This document shows positions 7,742 to 17,729 of a stretch of 64,000 nucleotides of DNA, piece by piece. The notes below the pieces were generated by a model. The model worked only from the letters and a program-made list of their open reading frames with translations. It was not told where the DNA came from and made no database searches. Both the position numbers and the translations under genes were made by a program. The number at the start of each line of letters is the position of its first letter. The stretch's first letter is position 1. Origin of the DNA: Bartonella vinsonii subsp. berkhoffii ATCC 51672 (lineage in GTDB: Bacteria; Pseudomonadota; Alphaproteobacteria; Rhizobiales; Rhizobiaceae); NCBI RefSeq assembly GCF_902825225.1, contig NZ_CADEAK010000008.1, positions 1-64,000 on the forward strand. Reading direction: 5' to 3'.

Positions 7742-10075
7742 TTATCTTATGATGGATTTTTTCCTATTGGCTGCGAGAACTGCAAGAGCTGTCATATTAA
7801 CGACTCCTCGTGAAGTGACTGAAGGTGTCAGGATATGTACAGGACGTGAGGCGCCGATTAAAATAGGTCCAACATGAAGTGCATTGGTAAGATTTTTTAT
7901 GAGATTGAGTGTTATATTCGCCGCATCAAGTGTTGGAAAGACAAGCAAATTAGCTTCATCTTTGAGGCGTGAATCAGGAAAAACACGATCACGAAAAACT
8001 TTAGAAAGTGCTGCATCACCGTGCATTTCTCCATCAGCTTCTAAATTTGGATATAGTTTAGCAAGAATTTCGGTTGCACGGCGCATTTTACGCGCACTTT
8101 CTGTATTTTTTGAGCCAAAGTTTGAGTGTGATAATAATGCTGCTTTTGGAGTTATACCAAACGCTTCAATTTCTTGTGCTGCTAGTACCGTCATTTCTGC
8201 TATTTCTTCTGCAGAAGGATCTTCATTGACGTAAGTATCTGTTAGAAAAAGGGTCCGACGTGGAGAAATAAGTAAACTCACAGCAGAAAAATGACGAACG
8301 TTTGAATCAAGTCCAATGACCTGCTCAATTAATTCAAGATGACGTTCAAAACGCCCTTCTAAACCGCAAATCATTGCATCAGCTTCTTCACGCATTACAG
8401 CGAGGGCTGCAATTGCTGTTGTTGATGTTCTTACAATTGTTTTTGCTACATCGGGTGAAACACCACGTCTTCCTGTGTAACGAAGAAATAAATGAACATA
8501 ATCACGAAAACGTGGATCATCTTCTGGATTTGTAAGTTCAAAATCTATGCCTGGGCGAATTCTTAAACCAAAGCGCTTTAGTCTCGCCTCCACCACATGG
8601 GGACGTCCAATGAGGATAGGTATTGCAGTTTGTTCTTCAAGAACAATTTGTGCTGCACGAAGTATGCGTTCATCTTCACCATTCGCATAAATCACACGTT
8701 TACGTTTTGCTGTTTTTGCAGCAGCAAAAACGGGTTTCATCATTAAACCAGAACGGAACACAAATCGGTTAAGAATATCATGATAGGCTTCCATATCTTC
8801 AATGGGACGAATTGCAACACCAGTATCCATTGCTGCTTTAGCAACAGCAGGAGCAATACGCAGTATTAAACGTGGATCAAAGGGAGAGGGAATCAGATAG
8901 TCTGGACCAAAACTGGGTGGTTTTTTGGAGTATGCACGTGCTGCAATATCTGAAGTTTCTTCGCGGGCGAGAGCTGCAATCGCGTGAACTGCAGCCATTT
9001 TCATTTCTTCATTAATTGCGCTAGCACCAACATCTAATGCACCACGAAAGATATAGGGAAAACAAAGAACATTATTGACCTGATTGGGATAATCAGAGCG
9101 CCCTGTGCAAATCATTGCATCTGGCCGCACGGAATGTGCTTCTTCTGGCATAATTTCTGGTGTTGGATTAGCGAGTGCTAAAATTAATGGATTTGAAGCC
9201 ATTTTTTTCAGATATTCAGGTTTTAAAACACCCCCTGCTGAAACACCTAGAAAAACATCGGCATTATCAATAATTTCGGATAAAGTTCGTGCCTCAGTTT
9301 CTTGGGCATAATTGATTTTCCAACGATCCATAAGGGCTGTGCGACCTTTATAAACCACTCCTTCTAAGTCGCTAAGCCAAATATTTTCAACTTTTGCTCC
9401 AAGGCGAACTAAAAGGTTAATACAAGCTAAAGCCGCGGCACCAGCACCTGAGGTAACTATTTTTGCATTTTCAATTTTTTTCCCAGCAAGATTTAAAGCA
9501 TTTAATATAGCTGCAGAAACAATAATAGCAGTTCCATGTTGGTCATCATGGAAAACTGGAATATTCATTCGAGAACGAAGTTTTTCTTCGATTTCAAAAC
9601 ATTCAGGAGCTTTAATATCTTCAAGATTAATACCACCAAATGTAGGTTCTAAGGCAGATACAGTGTCTACCATTTGTTCAATATTGGGTGCATCAATTTC
9701 AATATCAAAAACATCAATATTCGCAAATTTTTTAAATAAAACGGCTTTTCCTTCCATAACGGGCTTTGAGGCGAGGGGACCAATATTTCCTAGTCCAAGA
9801 ACAGCAGTTCCATTTGATATAACAGCAACTAAATTAGAACGAGAAGTATATTGTGCAGCAAGATTTGGATCTTTATGAATTGCAAGACATGGTGCAGCAA
9901 CACCTGGAGAATAAGCAAGAGCTAGGTCACGCTGATTATCAAGAGGTGTTGTCGCTTGTATTTCCAACTTTCCGGGTTTTGGATGTTGGTGATAAAAAAG
10001 TGCGGCACTGTCAAGTTCAACTTTTTGTGAACTGAAATTACTCTTTCGTTCTATAGACATTTTTATGATATCCAA
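7742..10075 (-). CDS. maeB: NADP-dependent malic enzyme with C-terminal phosphotransacetylase-like domain
   Basis: A 777-residue two-part protein typical of MaeB. The malic enzyme part has YSPGVA (55-60), HDDQHG (176-181) and a nucleotide-binding SGAGAAA (209-215). From about residue 445 the chain is like phosphate acetyltransferase but is thought to be regulatory in this family. It decarboxylates malate to pyruvate and makes NADPH in the cytoplasm. The longest start is used; ATG at 10060 (MSIERKS) is equally plausible because neither has a clear ribosome site. It is a single gene between the lipid A cluster and a long gap. Confidence 0.95.
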   Translation of the reverse strand: MDIIKMSIERKSNFSSQKVELDSAALFYHQHPKPGKLEIQATTPLDNQRDLALAYSPGVAAPCLAIHKDPNLAAQYTSRSNLVAVISNGTAVLGLGNIGPLASKPVMEGKAVLFKKFANIDVFDIEIDAPNIEQMVDTVSALEPTFGGINLEDIKAPECFEIEEKLRSRMNIPVFHDDQHGTAIIVSAAILNALNLAGKKIENAKIVTSGAGAAALACINLLVRLGAKVENIWLSDLEGVVYKGRTALMDRWKINYAQETEARTLSEIIDNADVFLGVSAGGVLKPEYLKKMASNPLILALANPTPEIMPEEAHSVRPDAMICTGRSDYPNQVNNVLCFPYIFRGALDVGASAINEEMKMAAVHAIAALAREETSDIAARAYSKKPPSFGPDYLIPSPFDPRLILRIAPAVAKAAMDTGVAIRPIEDMEAYHDILNRFVFRSGLMMKPVFAAAKTAKRKRVIYANGEDERILRAAQIVLEEQTAIPILIGRPHVVEARLKRFGLRIRPGIDFELTNPEDDPRFRDYVHLFLRYTGRRGVSPDVAKTIVRTSTTAIAALAVMREEADAMICGLEGRFERHLELIEQVIGLDSNVRHFSAVSLLISPRRTLFLTDTYVNEDPSAEEIAEMTVLAAQEIEAFGITPKAALLSHSNFGSKNTESARKMRRATEILAKLYPNLEADGEMHGDAALSKVFRDRVFPDSRLKDEANLLVFPTLDAANITLNLIKNLTNALHVGPILIGASRPVHILTPSVTSRGVVNMTALAVLAANRKKSIIR

Positions 10076-10801
10076 GTTAGTATATGTTTATGTGAGATGT
10101 TTCATCTATGATAAATTTTATCTACTGGTAGCTCTCTTTTCTCTGAATAAAAAATGCACAAGAAAACTCTTCTGGAGCATTAAAGCAGTTTGATATTTTT
10201 TTATTTGTGCCCCTTAAAGATTGCATTGATAACAGCACGATTAATCTTTTTTCCTTAACAAAAATTTGCGGAAGTGTGTTATTTAAAAAGACGAGTATAA
10301 TATTATTGATGCTTACATTATCAAGCAGTTATTTTTTTTGCAATGCTGGCAAAAAAAACAGAAGAGAATTTATTCATTTAACCTAGTTTTTATAAACTCC
10401 AGCTTTATTCATACTTATAGTGAGTGATAATTCATAAACCATTATTTTAAAATTCTAAACTGCTTTGTATCATTTTAATGAGCACTAATGGAATGAGTCT
10501 ATGCATGTAGGTAGAAAAATATGTGTATTTTAACGAATAAAGCTTTGGTTGGAAAATTTATCAATTGAGTGCTTTATAGAGAGTTTGTTTCTACAATAGG
10601 TCTAAATTTGTATAAGAGGTATAAAGCAGGGGAATACTTATCCTTATTTTTGGGGGTACGTTATTGGTCATTAATATTGTTTAGGATACCAATCATCTAT
10701 CCAACTTTTACAAAATGCTACATTTGCAAGTAGTGCATTATATGACGATAAATCCATAAATACAAAAAGTGGAAAAAATATTTTTCCACTTTTATGGTTG
10801 T
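10076..10801. other. Long intergenic region without a recognisable gene
   Basis: About 725 AT-rich bases between maeB and the giant coiled-coil gene. I see no protein-like reading frame on either strand. It must hold the maeB promoter (reading left) near 10080-10200 and ends with the strong hairpin at 10765-10793. Confidence 0.6.
10765..10793 (-). terminator. Perfect hairpin terminator of the giant coiled-coil gene
   Basis: AAAAGTGGAAAAA (10765-10777) is perfectly complementary to TTTTTCCACTTTT (10781-10793) with a 3-base loop. It lies 9 bases past the stop codon of the minus-strand gene and is followed, in that direction, by a T-rich run. This fits a Rho-independent terminator. Confidence 0.75.
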
Positions 10802-13800
10802 CTATTGGATACGACCACTTGCATGAGCAAGCATAGTGTAAACTTTCCCAGTATCTGATATTAGATATTTTCGAACTGAGTTCGAAGAAGCTGAACCATG
10901 AGATACATCACGTAATAGTTTTTCAAAATCCGCAATATATTGATTAACTGACTGTTTAAAATCAACATCGCTCATATATTTTTTCTTAATCATTTCAAAT
11001 ATGGTTTTTCCATTCAAAGTATAAAGGCGTTCGGTCACGATGTTTTTTTGTCCACGCCGATAATGATCCCATAGCTCAACAACAGCATTGTGGTTAATAG
11101 CCCGCACTATACCAGCGGCTAATGTGTTAAGAGACTCATTTACAGGTCGCGATTTTGTTTGTACAGGGGCAAAAACTGAATCATCAGGTCTTTCATCATA
11201 CCAAGTTTCTTCACGCGAAGCTCGTTCTAAGAGGTTCGATACCCATTTATTCTGCCTTTTTTTGCTTTGGTCTTGTTGCAAAATAGGCTTAGGGGGTATT
11301 ATCTTTTTAATGAATTCAGGGGAACGTCTATCACTTCTTTGAAGTGTTAATGTTGTGGGAATTGTCGATATTAGCTGCTCATTTACATTATTTTGTGCAT
11401 TATTTTGGTCAGTTTTTTGTACAACACTTGCTAAGTCCTTTAAGGCTGTAATTTGTTCATTGAGAGCGGTGCGGATTGTTTGCGTTGTTTCTTTTGTCGT
11501 TGCAGGGAGTTTTTGAACACTCTCATGAATATCATGATTAATTTTTGAAAGTTCTAAACGAACTTCATCAGCTGAGCGACGTATATCTTCTGTTGCTCCT
11601 GAAAAACGCGTTGAAGCTTCATTAATGAGCTGATTAAGTGATTGTTGGAGTGAATGTGTGGAATTACGCGCATTTTTGTCAGTGCGTTCGAGTGCTGAGC
11701 TGAGAACATTTTCATAATGTTCAATCAGTTGATTGATTTCATTAGATTTTGAAACAAGAGCATTGCTTAATGCAGAGAGCGTGTTGTGTTTTTCTTCAAG
11801 TGTTGTATTAAGCGAATTTTCGGATTGTTCTAAAACTTGAATAGCTTCAGAAAGTGTTTCAGCATGTTTATTGAAACTACTTGTTATGTGACCAATTTGT
11901 TCAAATGTGTTTTGTGAAAGTCCTTGCAAAATCTCAATATTGCTGTTGAGCGCTTGATTTGAGGCTGATAAATGCTCTGCTACTTGGTTAGTGTTGCGGA
12001 AAAAGTTATTTGCAGTCTCGCTGAATTGACCGTCAATATTTTGAACCGCTGATAATAAAACATTGCTATTTTCATGAAAGCTGTAAATTGACTGATTCAA
12101 TTGTGCAATAATAGATGAGACATTATTGACAAGATCTTCCTTCATAGCAGTTACTGTTTGAAGTGTTTCAGAGTTGGTTTGTGCCAAACTATTTACGAGA
12201 GATTCACTGTGTGCATAAATCCTTTGTTCGGCATCTTGTGTTGAGAGGGAAAGTTGTTCGCCAATATGCTGTGTTAAAGAACCAATTGACTCCGTTGTAC
12301 TTTGCGCAGCTTGATTTAAATGGTTTGTCAACTCTGTGATTTTTCCAACATATTCTGAAATTTGAGTAGCTGTTTGATTTTTTGCTTCTTCCAAGCGGCT
12401 ACTTACATCAGAAAGCTGATATCCTAAATTATTTTTAAGATTCTGCATGGAGTGATGAAGAACATTGCATCTTTCGTTAAGGACTTGTTCAATTGTGATT
12501 GTTGAAGTGTGAATTGTTTCATTCAATAATGCTTGTGCATTATGACTAGCTGTTGCGAAGGCTTCGATAGTATGGGCTGTTTGCTCAGAAAAAACAGACA
12601 AAACTTTTTCACTGGTATCATAAACCGTTTGTTTAACGTTTGATACAATGCGATTTCCAGATTCCGAGAGAATATTTTCTGCTTGTACAGCGACATTTGT
12701 AACAGATGAAAGTATCTGTTCGCCTGTAGAAGAAAGAATATCGGAAGCCTTTATAATATTGTTATGCAAGTTGTCTGTGACCGTATTCACGGAATCTTCT
12801 AATGTGATGCGCATATTATCAATGTTTGTTTCCAGCGTTTGTTGAATAATCTGACTTTGTTCATTATTAAGCATGATAGATGTTTTTAATGTGTCAGAGC
12901 GTTCTTCAAAAGCGGATGTTTGCATCTCAATAGTTTCACACACTTGACCAAGCTTTTCGGACAATGTTTCTTCTAATGTTGTTGCACGTTCAAAAATTTT
13001 GTGTGCACGAACTTCCAGCTTTGTATCAAACGATTCCATGCTTGTTTCAAGGGTTTCAAAGAATGTACCACTCGATTGAGAGAGGGTATTCTTTAAAATT
13101 TCGGCATGGTTTTCGAGGTTTTTAATATGATCTTGGACAGTTTCTGTAATGTTTTTATTATTGGCAGCAATTGCATTCTCAACCAAATCTATTTGTTGTT
13201 TTAACGCAACATCCACATGTATATCACTTTTTGTAATGAGATTATGGATTGTTTCCATCCGCTGCTCGAGTGCACGTGCTTGATCTGCAAGAACTTCGTT
13301 AAGAGAAAAACTATTAATTGCTAAAGAGTCACGCAGAGCGTCAGCACGTATATCAATATTTCTGGCTTGTGCTTCTAAGGCCTCTTTTGTTGTATTACTA
13401 CTTTGTACAATGACTTCTTGTAGTTTTTCTGTGCATTGCACTATATTTGCAACGTGATTTTCAGCATACTGATCAACGATTTGAACATTATCAACCAAAA
13501 TCTGTTCAAGATTTGAGGTGTTTTGAGCTAAAACATCAATTTGATTTTTTAGTGTCTCAGTGATTTTATTCTTTTCATTATCGAGCATATCTGCCATCAG
13601 AGCTCTTTGATCAGAAAGTTGTAATTTGAAGTCCTGCGAACGCTCTTGTATGATATCAATAATAGCACTATCAATATGCTGAACTTCTTCTCTTAGCTTT
13701 TCTTTGCTTTTGTCGATTGCAGAAAGGATAGTTTCGTGCCCATTTGTAAAGGCTTTGGTAATATCAGCTGTTTTTTCTTGAAGATTTGCATTAATTTGCA

Positions 13801-15379
13801 AAACGTGCGCTTCTAAGAAATTACCAAGCTTTTCAGCATTATCTTCTAGAGTTTGACTGCGAGCAATGAAGGATTCAATTATGGAATTGCTGTGTTCTTT
13901 AAGAGAAAGATCAACCGTTGCTAAACGGTTTTCAAAAGCTTCAATCGCTTCTGAAGTCACGTTATCAAACTTGGAAGAGAGTTTATATGCTTTTTCATCG
14001 AGTTGAATGATTTTTTCATCAAAACTCTGTAGAAACTGATGATTGCGATCAATAATGGATTCATCCAGCGTTCTAAATTTTTCATCAACATTCTGTAAAG
14101 TCTGTTCTGTTGCTGTTTGTATATGCGTCGCAATTTTAGCGATATGCATTTCAGCTTTAGCTGCTGTTTCATTAAAGGCTTTTTCTATTTGTTTTTCATT
14201 ATTATCAAAACGCTCTGAAAAACCATCAAAGTTTTTCCCTAATTCGTGAAAGAAAGCTGTATTTTTTTGCTGAATCTGGGTTGTGGTTTCATTAAATTTT
14301 TCAACAAGCTGGCTTGTTACACCATCACCTGCATAGGAAAGTTTTGCAACAAGATTTTCCCCTTGTTTTTGTAAGGTCTGGGAAAGAGTTTGTGCAAGCT
14401 TTTCAACATTGGTGACAATTTTTGAAGTCACTAAGCCAAATTCATCATTCAGTTGTTCCTGTGTTCCTTTAATTGTTGACTGTACGCGATCAGCATGATT
14501 CAAAATGGCTATGCGCTCATTGCTTAGTTCTTTGATTAATGTGTGTATACGTGATTCGTTTTCAGCATAGGCTTGTTCCAGATTATGGACCTCCCCTTGT
14601 ATGATTGCTTCAAGTTCAACAGCACGCTCAAGAGTGCGTTCAATTCCCTCGTTCATAGCTGCGACTTTTTCACAAATGGTTTGCCCTATAGCGATGGCTT
14701 GTTTTTCAGAGATATGCTGTGGCTCACTGAGGCGCTGTGCAGCATTTGTCATAAGAAGAGCAATATTATGCAATTCGTTTGAACGCTTTGTTAATTGAGC
14801 AAATCCCCAAGAGAGAAGGATAGGGATTGCTGTTCCGGCCGCTACTGCTAATCCCGTTGGCGATGTAACAAAGGTGGTGATATTTGATAAGGAATTGAGA
14901 CCAGCAGGAGCAAGCTTATGCGCAATAAAAGCACCCCCTGTTGCCCATAGAGCACTAAGCGCTGTTGTACACCAATAGATTCGTGAAGTAGAACGCTGCT
15001 TTAATAAGCCAAAATTTAAAGGGATTGTTATATCATCATTGGCAGGAAGAAGCTGTGTAGACAACAATGTATTATGAACAGTTCCACCTGAAAGGTCAGG
15101 ATTAGGTTTTGAAGCAAAAAGCTGTTCAACAACCGCTTCATCAATAACAGCATTATCATGAATATTTGAGACAAGCGTTGAAGTAGCATTTTCAGCAAGA
15201 ATTTCTTCTTCTGCCATTGCAATCTTTTGAATTAATTCGTCTACATTAATGACATTTTCAGAATTATTGACTGATATTGTTTCCATTGCCGCATCATTAT
15301 TAAAATCAAAGTTCATAGCTTTCGAAAGAGCTTCTTCAACTTCAATTTCAAATGTTTGTAACTTAGTTCTGCGTGCCAT
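10802..15379 (-). CDS. Giant membrane-anchored coiled-coil protein, candidate growth-pole ring (GPR) homolog
   Basis: A 1525-residue protein. The N-terminus is short, acidic and soluble (1-130). Two hydrophobic segments follow (about 134-154 and 175-195). About 1150 residues of almost unbroken, glutamine- and glutamate-rich amphipathic helix come next, with recurring phrases such as TLE, SFDEK and ALEQR. The C-terminal 150 residues are distinct and compact, with WVSNLLERAS, LYTLNGKTIF and SDTGKVYTMLAHA. This layout resembles the apolipoprotein-like GPR scaffold that organises polar growth in Agrobacterium, although that protein is longer (about 2100 residues). The match is by architecture only. 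Other possibilities are a TipN-like landmark or an unrelated coiled-coil protein. It is a single gene with its own terminator. Confidence 0.7.
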   Translation of the reverse strand: MARRTKLQTFEIEVEEALSKAMNFDFNNDAAMETISVNNSENVINVDELIQKIAMAEEEILAENATSTLVSNIHDNAVIDEAVVEQLFASKPNPDLSGGTVHNTLLSTQLLPANDDITIPLNFGLLKQRSTSRIYWCTTALSALWATGGAFIAHKLAPAGLNSLSNITTFVTSPTGLAVAAGTAIPILLSWGFAQLTKRSNELHNIALLMTNAAQRLSEPQHISEKQAIAIGQTICEKVAAMNEGIERTLERAVELEAIIQGEVHNLEQAYAENESRIHTLIKELSNERIAILNHADRVQSTIKGTQEQLNDEFGLVTSKIVTNVEKLAQTLSQTLQKQGENLVAKLSYAGDGVTSQLVEKFNETTTQIQQKNTAFFHELGKNFDGFSERFDNNEKQIEKAFNETAAKAEMHIAKIATHIQTATEQTLQNVDEKFRTLDESIIDRNHQFLQSFDEKIIQLDEKAYKLSSKFDNVTSEAIEAFENRLATVDLSLKEHSNSIIESFIARSQTLEDNAEKLGNFLEAHVLQINANLQEKTADITKAFTNGHETILSAIDKSKEKLREEVQHIDSAIIDIIQERSQDFKLQLSDQRALMADMLDNEKNKITETLKNQIDVLAQNTSNLEQILVDNVQIVDQYAENHVANIVQCTEKLQEVIVQSSNTTKEALEAQARNIDIRADALRDSLAINSFSLNEVLADQARALEQRMETIHNLITKSDIHVDVALKQQIDLVENAIAANNKNITETVQDHIKNLENHAEILKNTLSQSSGTFFETLETSMESFDTKLEVRAHKIFERATTLEETLSEKLGQVCETIEMQTSAFEERSDTLKTSIMLNNEQSQIIQQTLETNIDNMRITLEDSVNTVTDNLHNNIIKASDILSSTGEQILSSVTNVAVQAENILSESGNRIVSNVKQTVYDTSEKVLSVFSEQTAHTIEAFATASHNAQALLNETIHTSTITIEQVLNERCNVLHHSMQNLKNNLGYQLSDVSSRLEEAKNQTATQISEYVGKITELTNHLNQAAQSTTESIGSLTQHIGEQLSLSTQDAEQRIYAHSESLVNSLAQTNSETLQTVTAMKEDLVNNVSSIIAQLNQSIYSFHENSNVLLSAVQNIDGQFSETANNFFRNTNQVAEHLSASNQALNSNIEILQGLSQNTFEQIGHITSSFNKHAETLSEAIQVLEQSENSLNTTLEEKHNTLSALSNALVSKSNEINQLIEHYENVLSSALERTDKNARNSTHSLQQSLNQLINEASTRFSGATEDIRRSADEVRLELSKINHDIHESVQKLPATTKETTQTIRTALNEQITALKDLASVVQKTDQNNAQNNVNEQLISTIPTTLTLQRSDRRSPEFIKKIIPPKPILQQDQSKKRQNKWVSNLLERASREETWYDERPDDSVFAPVQTKSRPVNESLNTLAAGIVRAINHNAVVELWDHYRRGQKNIVTERLYTLNGKTIFEMIKKKYMSDVDFKQSVNQYIADFEKLLRDVSHGSASSNSVRKYLISDTGKVYTMLAHASGRIQ

Positions 15380-15948
15380 ACTCGCCTCGTACTCTTACAG
15401 ATGGAAAAGGGATACGTCCTCCTCCAGATATTCGGATATACTAGCTGTTAATTATTTAGAAAGGAATATGCTTTGGAAAAAAATTTAAAACTTATCAAGA
15501 TAAAGTTAACGTGGTTCTTTTAACCTGTTCATAAATGGTATAAAATATAATAAAAACAATATAGTGTTTGATTACAATAAAGATAAAAACACTGTTTACA
15601 ATTTTCATTTATAGGTAGAATGATGAGGCTACTACATTCATTTTTATTGATTCTAAATGAGAGGAATTAGCCATATACCGCTAAAATGTTATAATTTGTA
15701 AAAGGTATCCACATTATAAAATGGTCTTTCTCATAGCAGTTCGTAATAAAGTGAGGGTGCGGAATTTTTTTTATATTTGATGATAGGTTTTTGTAAGTTA
15801 TGATATTCATCATTGTAGAGAGCCTTTTTTCTTGATATTAAGCTGCCTTTTGCTAATTTTTGAAGCTCCTACGTTGACAATTGGATATTTTTCAGTCGAT
15901 ATGCGTGCATGAGTATTTTATGCAATTCGAGATAAAGGTGTAAGAATA
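15380..15948. other. Divergent intergenic region upstream of hfq
   Basis: About 570 AT-rich bases between the divergent coiled-coil gene and hfq. No gene is visible. It should contain promoters for both; a candidate hfq promoter lies at its right end (15874-15902). Confidence 0.6.
15874..15902 (+). promoter_or_regulatory. Candidate sigma-70 promoter of hfq
   Basis: TTGACA at 15874-15879 is followed after 17 bases by CGATAT at 15897-15902, about 46 bases before the hfq start codon. The -35 box is consensus and the -10 box is a fair match. Confidence 0.5.
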
Positions 15949-16188
15949 ATGGCAGAACGATCACAGCACCTGCAAGATGTATTTCTAAATACAGTGCGCA
16001 AGCAGAAAATTTCTCTTACAATTTTTCTTGTAAATGGCGTTAAATTAACGGGTATTGTAACCTCATTTGACAGTTTTTGTGTCCTTTTGCGTCGTGATGG
16101 ACATGCGCAATTGGTTTATAAACATGCTATTTCTACAATTATGCCTGGGCAACCTGTGCAGATGTTTGAAGGTGAAAGTTCTGAATAA
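15949..16188 (+). CDS. hfq: RNA chaperone Hfq
   Basis: A 79-residue Sm-like protein that forms hexameric rings and pairs small RNAs with messages. It starts with the typical [14 protein letters not shown]. The Sm1 motif covers about residues 22-50, and the Sm2 signature YKHA is at 57-60, followed by [17 protein letters not shown] precedes the ATG. It is followed by hflX 56 bases downstream, the conserved hfq-hflX pair. Confidence 0.98.
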   Translation: MAERSQHLQDVFLNTVRKQKISLTIFLVNGVKLTGIVTSFDSFCVLLRRDGHAQLVYKHAISTIMPGQPVQMFEGESSE

Positions 16189-16244
16189 ACAAGATATTAC
16201 ATTGTAGACCTCTTATCCCATTTTATAAAGTGCTTTAGATTGCT

Positions 16245-17588
16245 ATGTTAAATGAAAATGAGAGATTTGGCGGATTTCCTTCACAAGTTGTAAGACAGGT
16301 GCCCACTGTTGTTTTGGTACCAATTTGTCAAGAAAACAAAAGTGAAAATGCCTCAGGTGGTTGTTCAGTATCTTCTCGAATTCAAGAGGCGTTAGGGTTA
16401 GCGCGTGCTATAAGGTTAGAGGTTGTTTATTATGAAGCAATTAATATAACCACTCTCCGTCCTGCAACTTTATTTGGGAAGGGGAAAGTGGATTCACTTG
16501 CTCATTATATAAGTGAATATTATGTTGAGCTTGTCGTTGTAGATTATTTTTTAACACCCGTGCAGCAGCGAAATTTGGAAAAATTATGGAAGTGTAAAGT
16601 TATCGACAGAACGGCTTTAATTCTTGAAATTTTTGGGGATCGTGCGCGTACAAAAGAAGGGGTTTTGCAAGTCGAGTTAGCGCATTTATCTTATCAAAAA
16701 AGCAGACTTGTACGTAGTTGGACACACTTGGAAAGGCAACGTGGTGGACATGGTTTTTTAGGAGGGCCTGGTGAAACTCAGGTTGAAGCGGACAGGCGTC
16801 TTTTGCAAGGAAAAATCACTCGTATCCGACGCGAATTGGAAACAGTTACAAAAACACGTGCTCTTCATAGAGCGAAAAGAAAAAAAACATCCCATCCTGT
16901 TGTTGCTTTAGTAGGATATACTAATACAGGAAAATCAACGCTTTTTAATCGTTTAAGTGGTGCGGATGTCCTTGCTAAAGATATGTTGTTTGCAACGCTT
17001 GATCCGGCTTTGCGCAAAGTTATTCTGCCCCATGGAAAAACGATTCTTTTATTTGATACTGTAGGTTTTATCTCTAACTTACCAACGCATTTGATTGCAG
17101 CTTTTAGAGCAACTCTTGAAGAAGTGGTTGAAGCTGATCTCATTCTCCATGTGAGAGATATGTCAGATTTTGATCATCGTGCCCATGCCAAAGATGTTTT
17201 AGAAGTTCTTTCAAGTCTTGGTATTGATATTGATGATACAGAACATATCATAGAAGTTTGGAATAAAATTGATATATTAGATGAGCATGCATTGAATGTT
17301 TTGCAAACAAGCACCAAAACACGTTTAAATCCTGCAGTTATGGTGTCAGCACTCATGAGTGATGGACTTGATCAATTATTAACAGCTATTGAAAAGCGAA
17401 TTTTTGGAGAAATGCAAAACGTTGAATGTCTTTTAAAACCTCATGAAATGCCACTTATTGATTGGTTTTATAAAAATTCTGGTGAAATAATGCAGGAAGG
17501 GCATGAGGATGGTTCTGTTACCATTAAAGCTGTACTGACCTCTGAATCAAAAAAACAACTCGATCATATCAAGCAAAATATGAATTAA
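16245..17588 (+). CDS. hflX: Ribosome-associated GTPase HflX
   Basis: A 447-residue GTPase with the HflX N-terminal domain including GGPGETQ (173-179). A GTP-binding domain follows, with P-loop GYTNTGKST (224-232), DTVG (271-274) and the NKID specificity motif near 340. HflX binds 50S subunits and splits stalled or stress-damaged ribosomes. It is co-oriented with hfq and probably co-transcribed. Confidence 0.97.
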   Translation: MLNENERFGGFPSQVVRQVPTVVLVPICQENKSENASGGCSVSSRIQEALGLARAIRLEVVYYEAINITTLRPATLFGKGKVDSLAHYISEYYVELVVVDYFLTPVQQRNLEKLWKCKVIDRTALILEIFGDRARTKEGVLQVELAHLSYQKSRLVRSWTHLERQRGGHGFLGGPGETQVEADRRLLQGKITRIRRELETVTKTRALHRAKRKKTSHPVVALVGYTNTGKSTLFNRLSGADVLAKDMLFATLDPALRKVILPHGKTILLFDTVGFISNLPTHLIAAFRATLEEVVEADLILHVRDMSDFDHRAHAKDVLEVLSSLGIDIDDTEHIIEVWNKIDILDEHALNVLQTSTKTRLNPAVMVSALMSDGLDQLLTAIEKRIFGEMQNVECLLKPHEMPLIDWFYKNSGEIMQEGHEDGSVTIKAVLTSESKKQLDHIKQNMN

Positions 17589-17729
17589 AGTTTTTTGAGA
17601 TATTTCTGTACGTTAATTCTGCATTTTCATATTTTTCTTCTCTCAAAATAATATGACTTCAAGTTAAGAGGATAGTTACTACTTTCTCTTAATAAAAAAA
17701 TATGAAGTATTTTACTGGTTGAAATAAAG

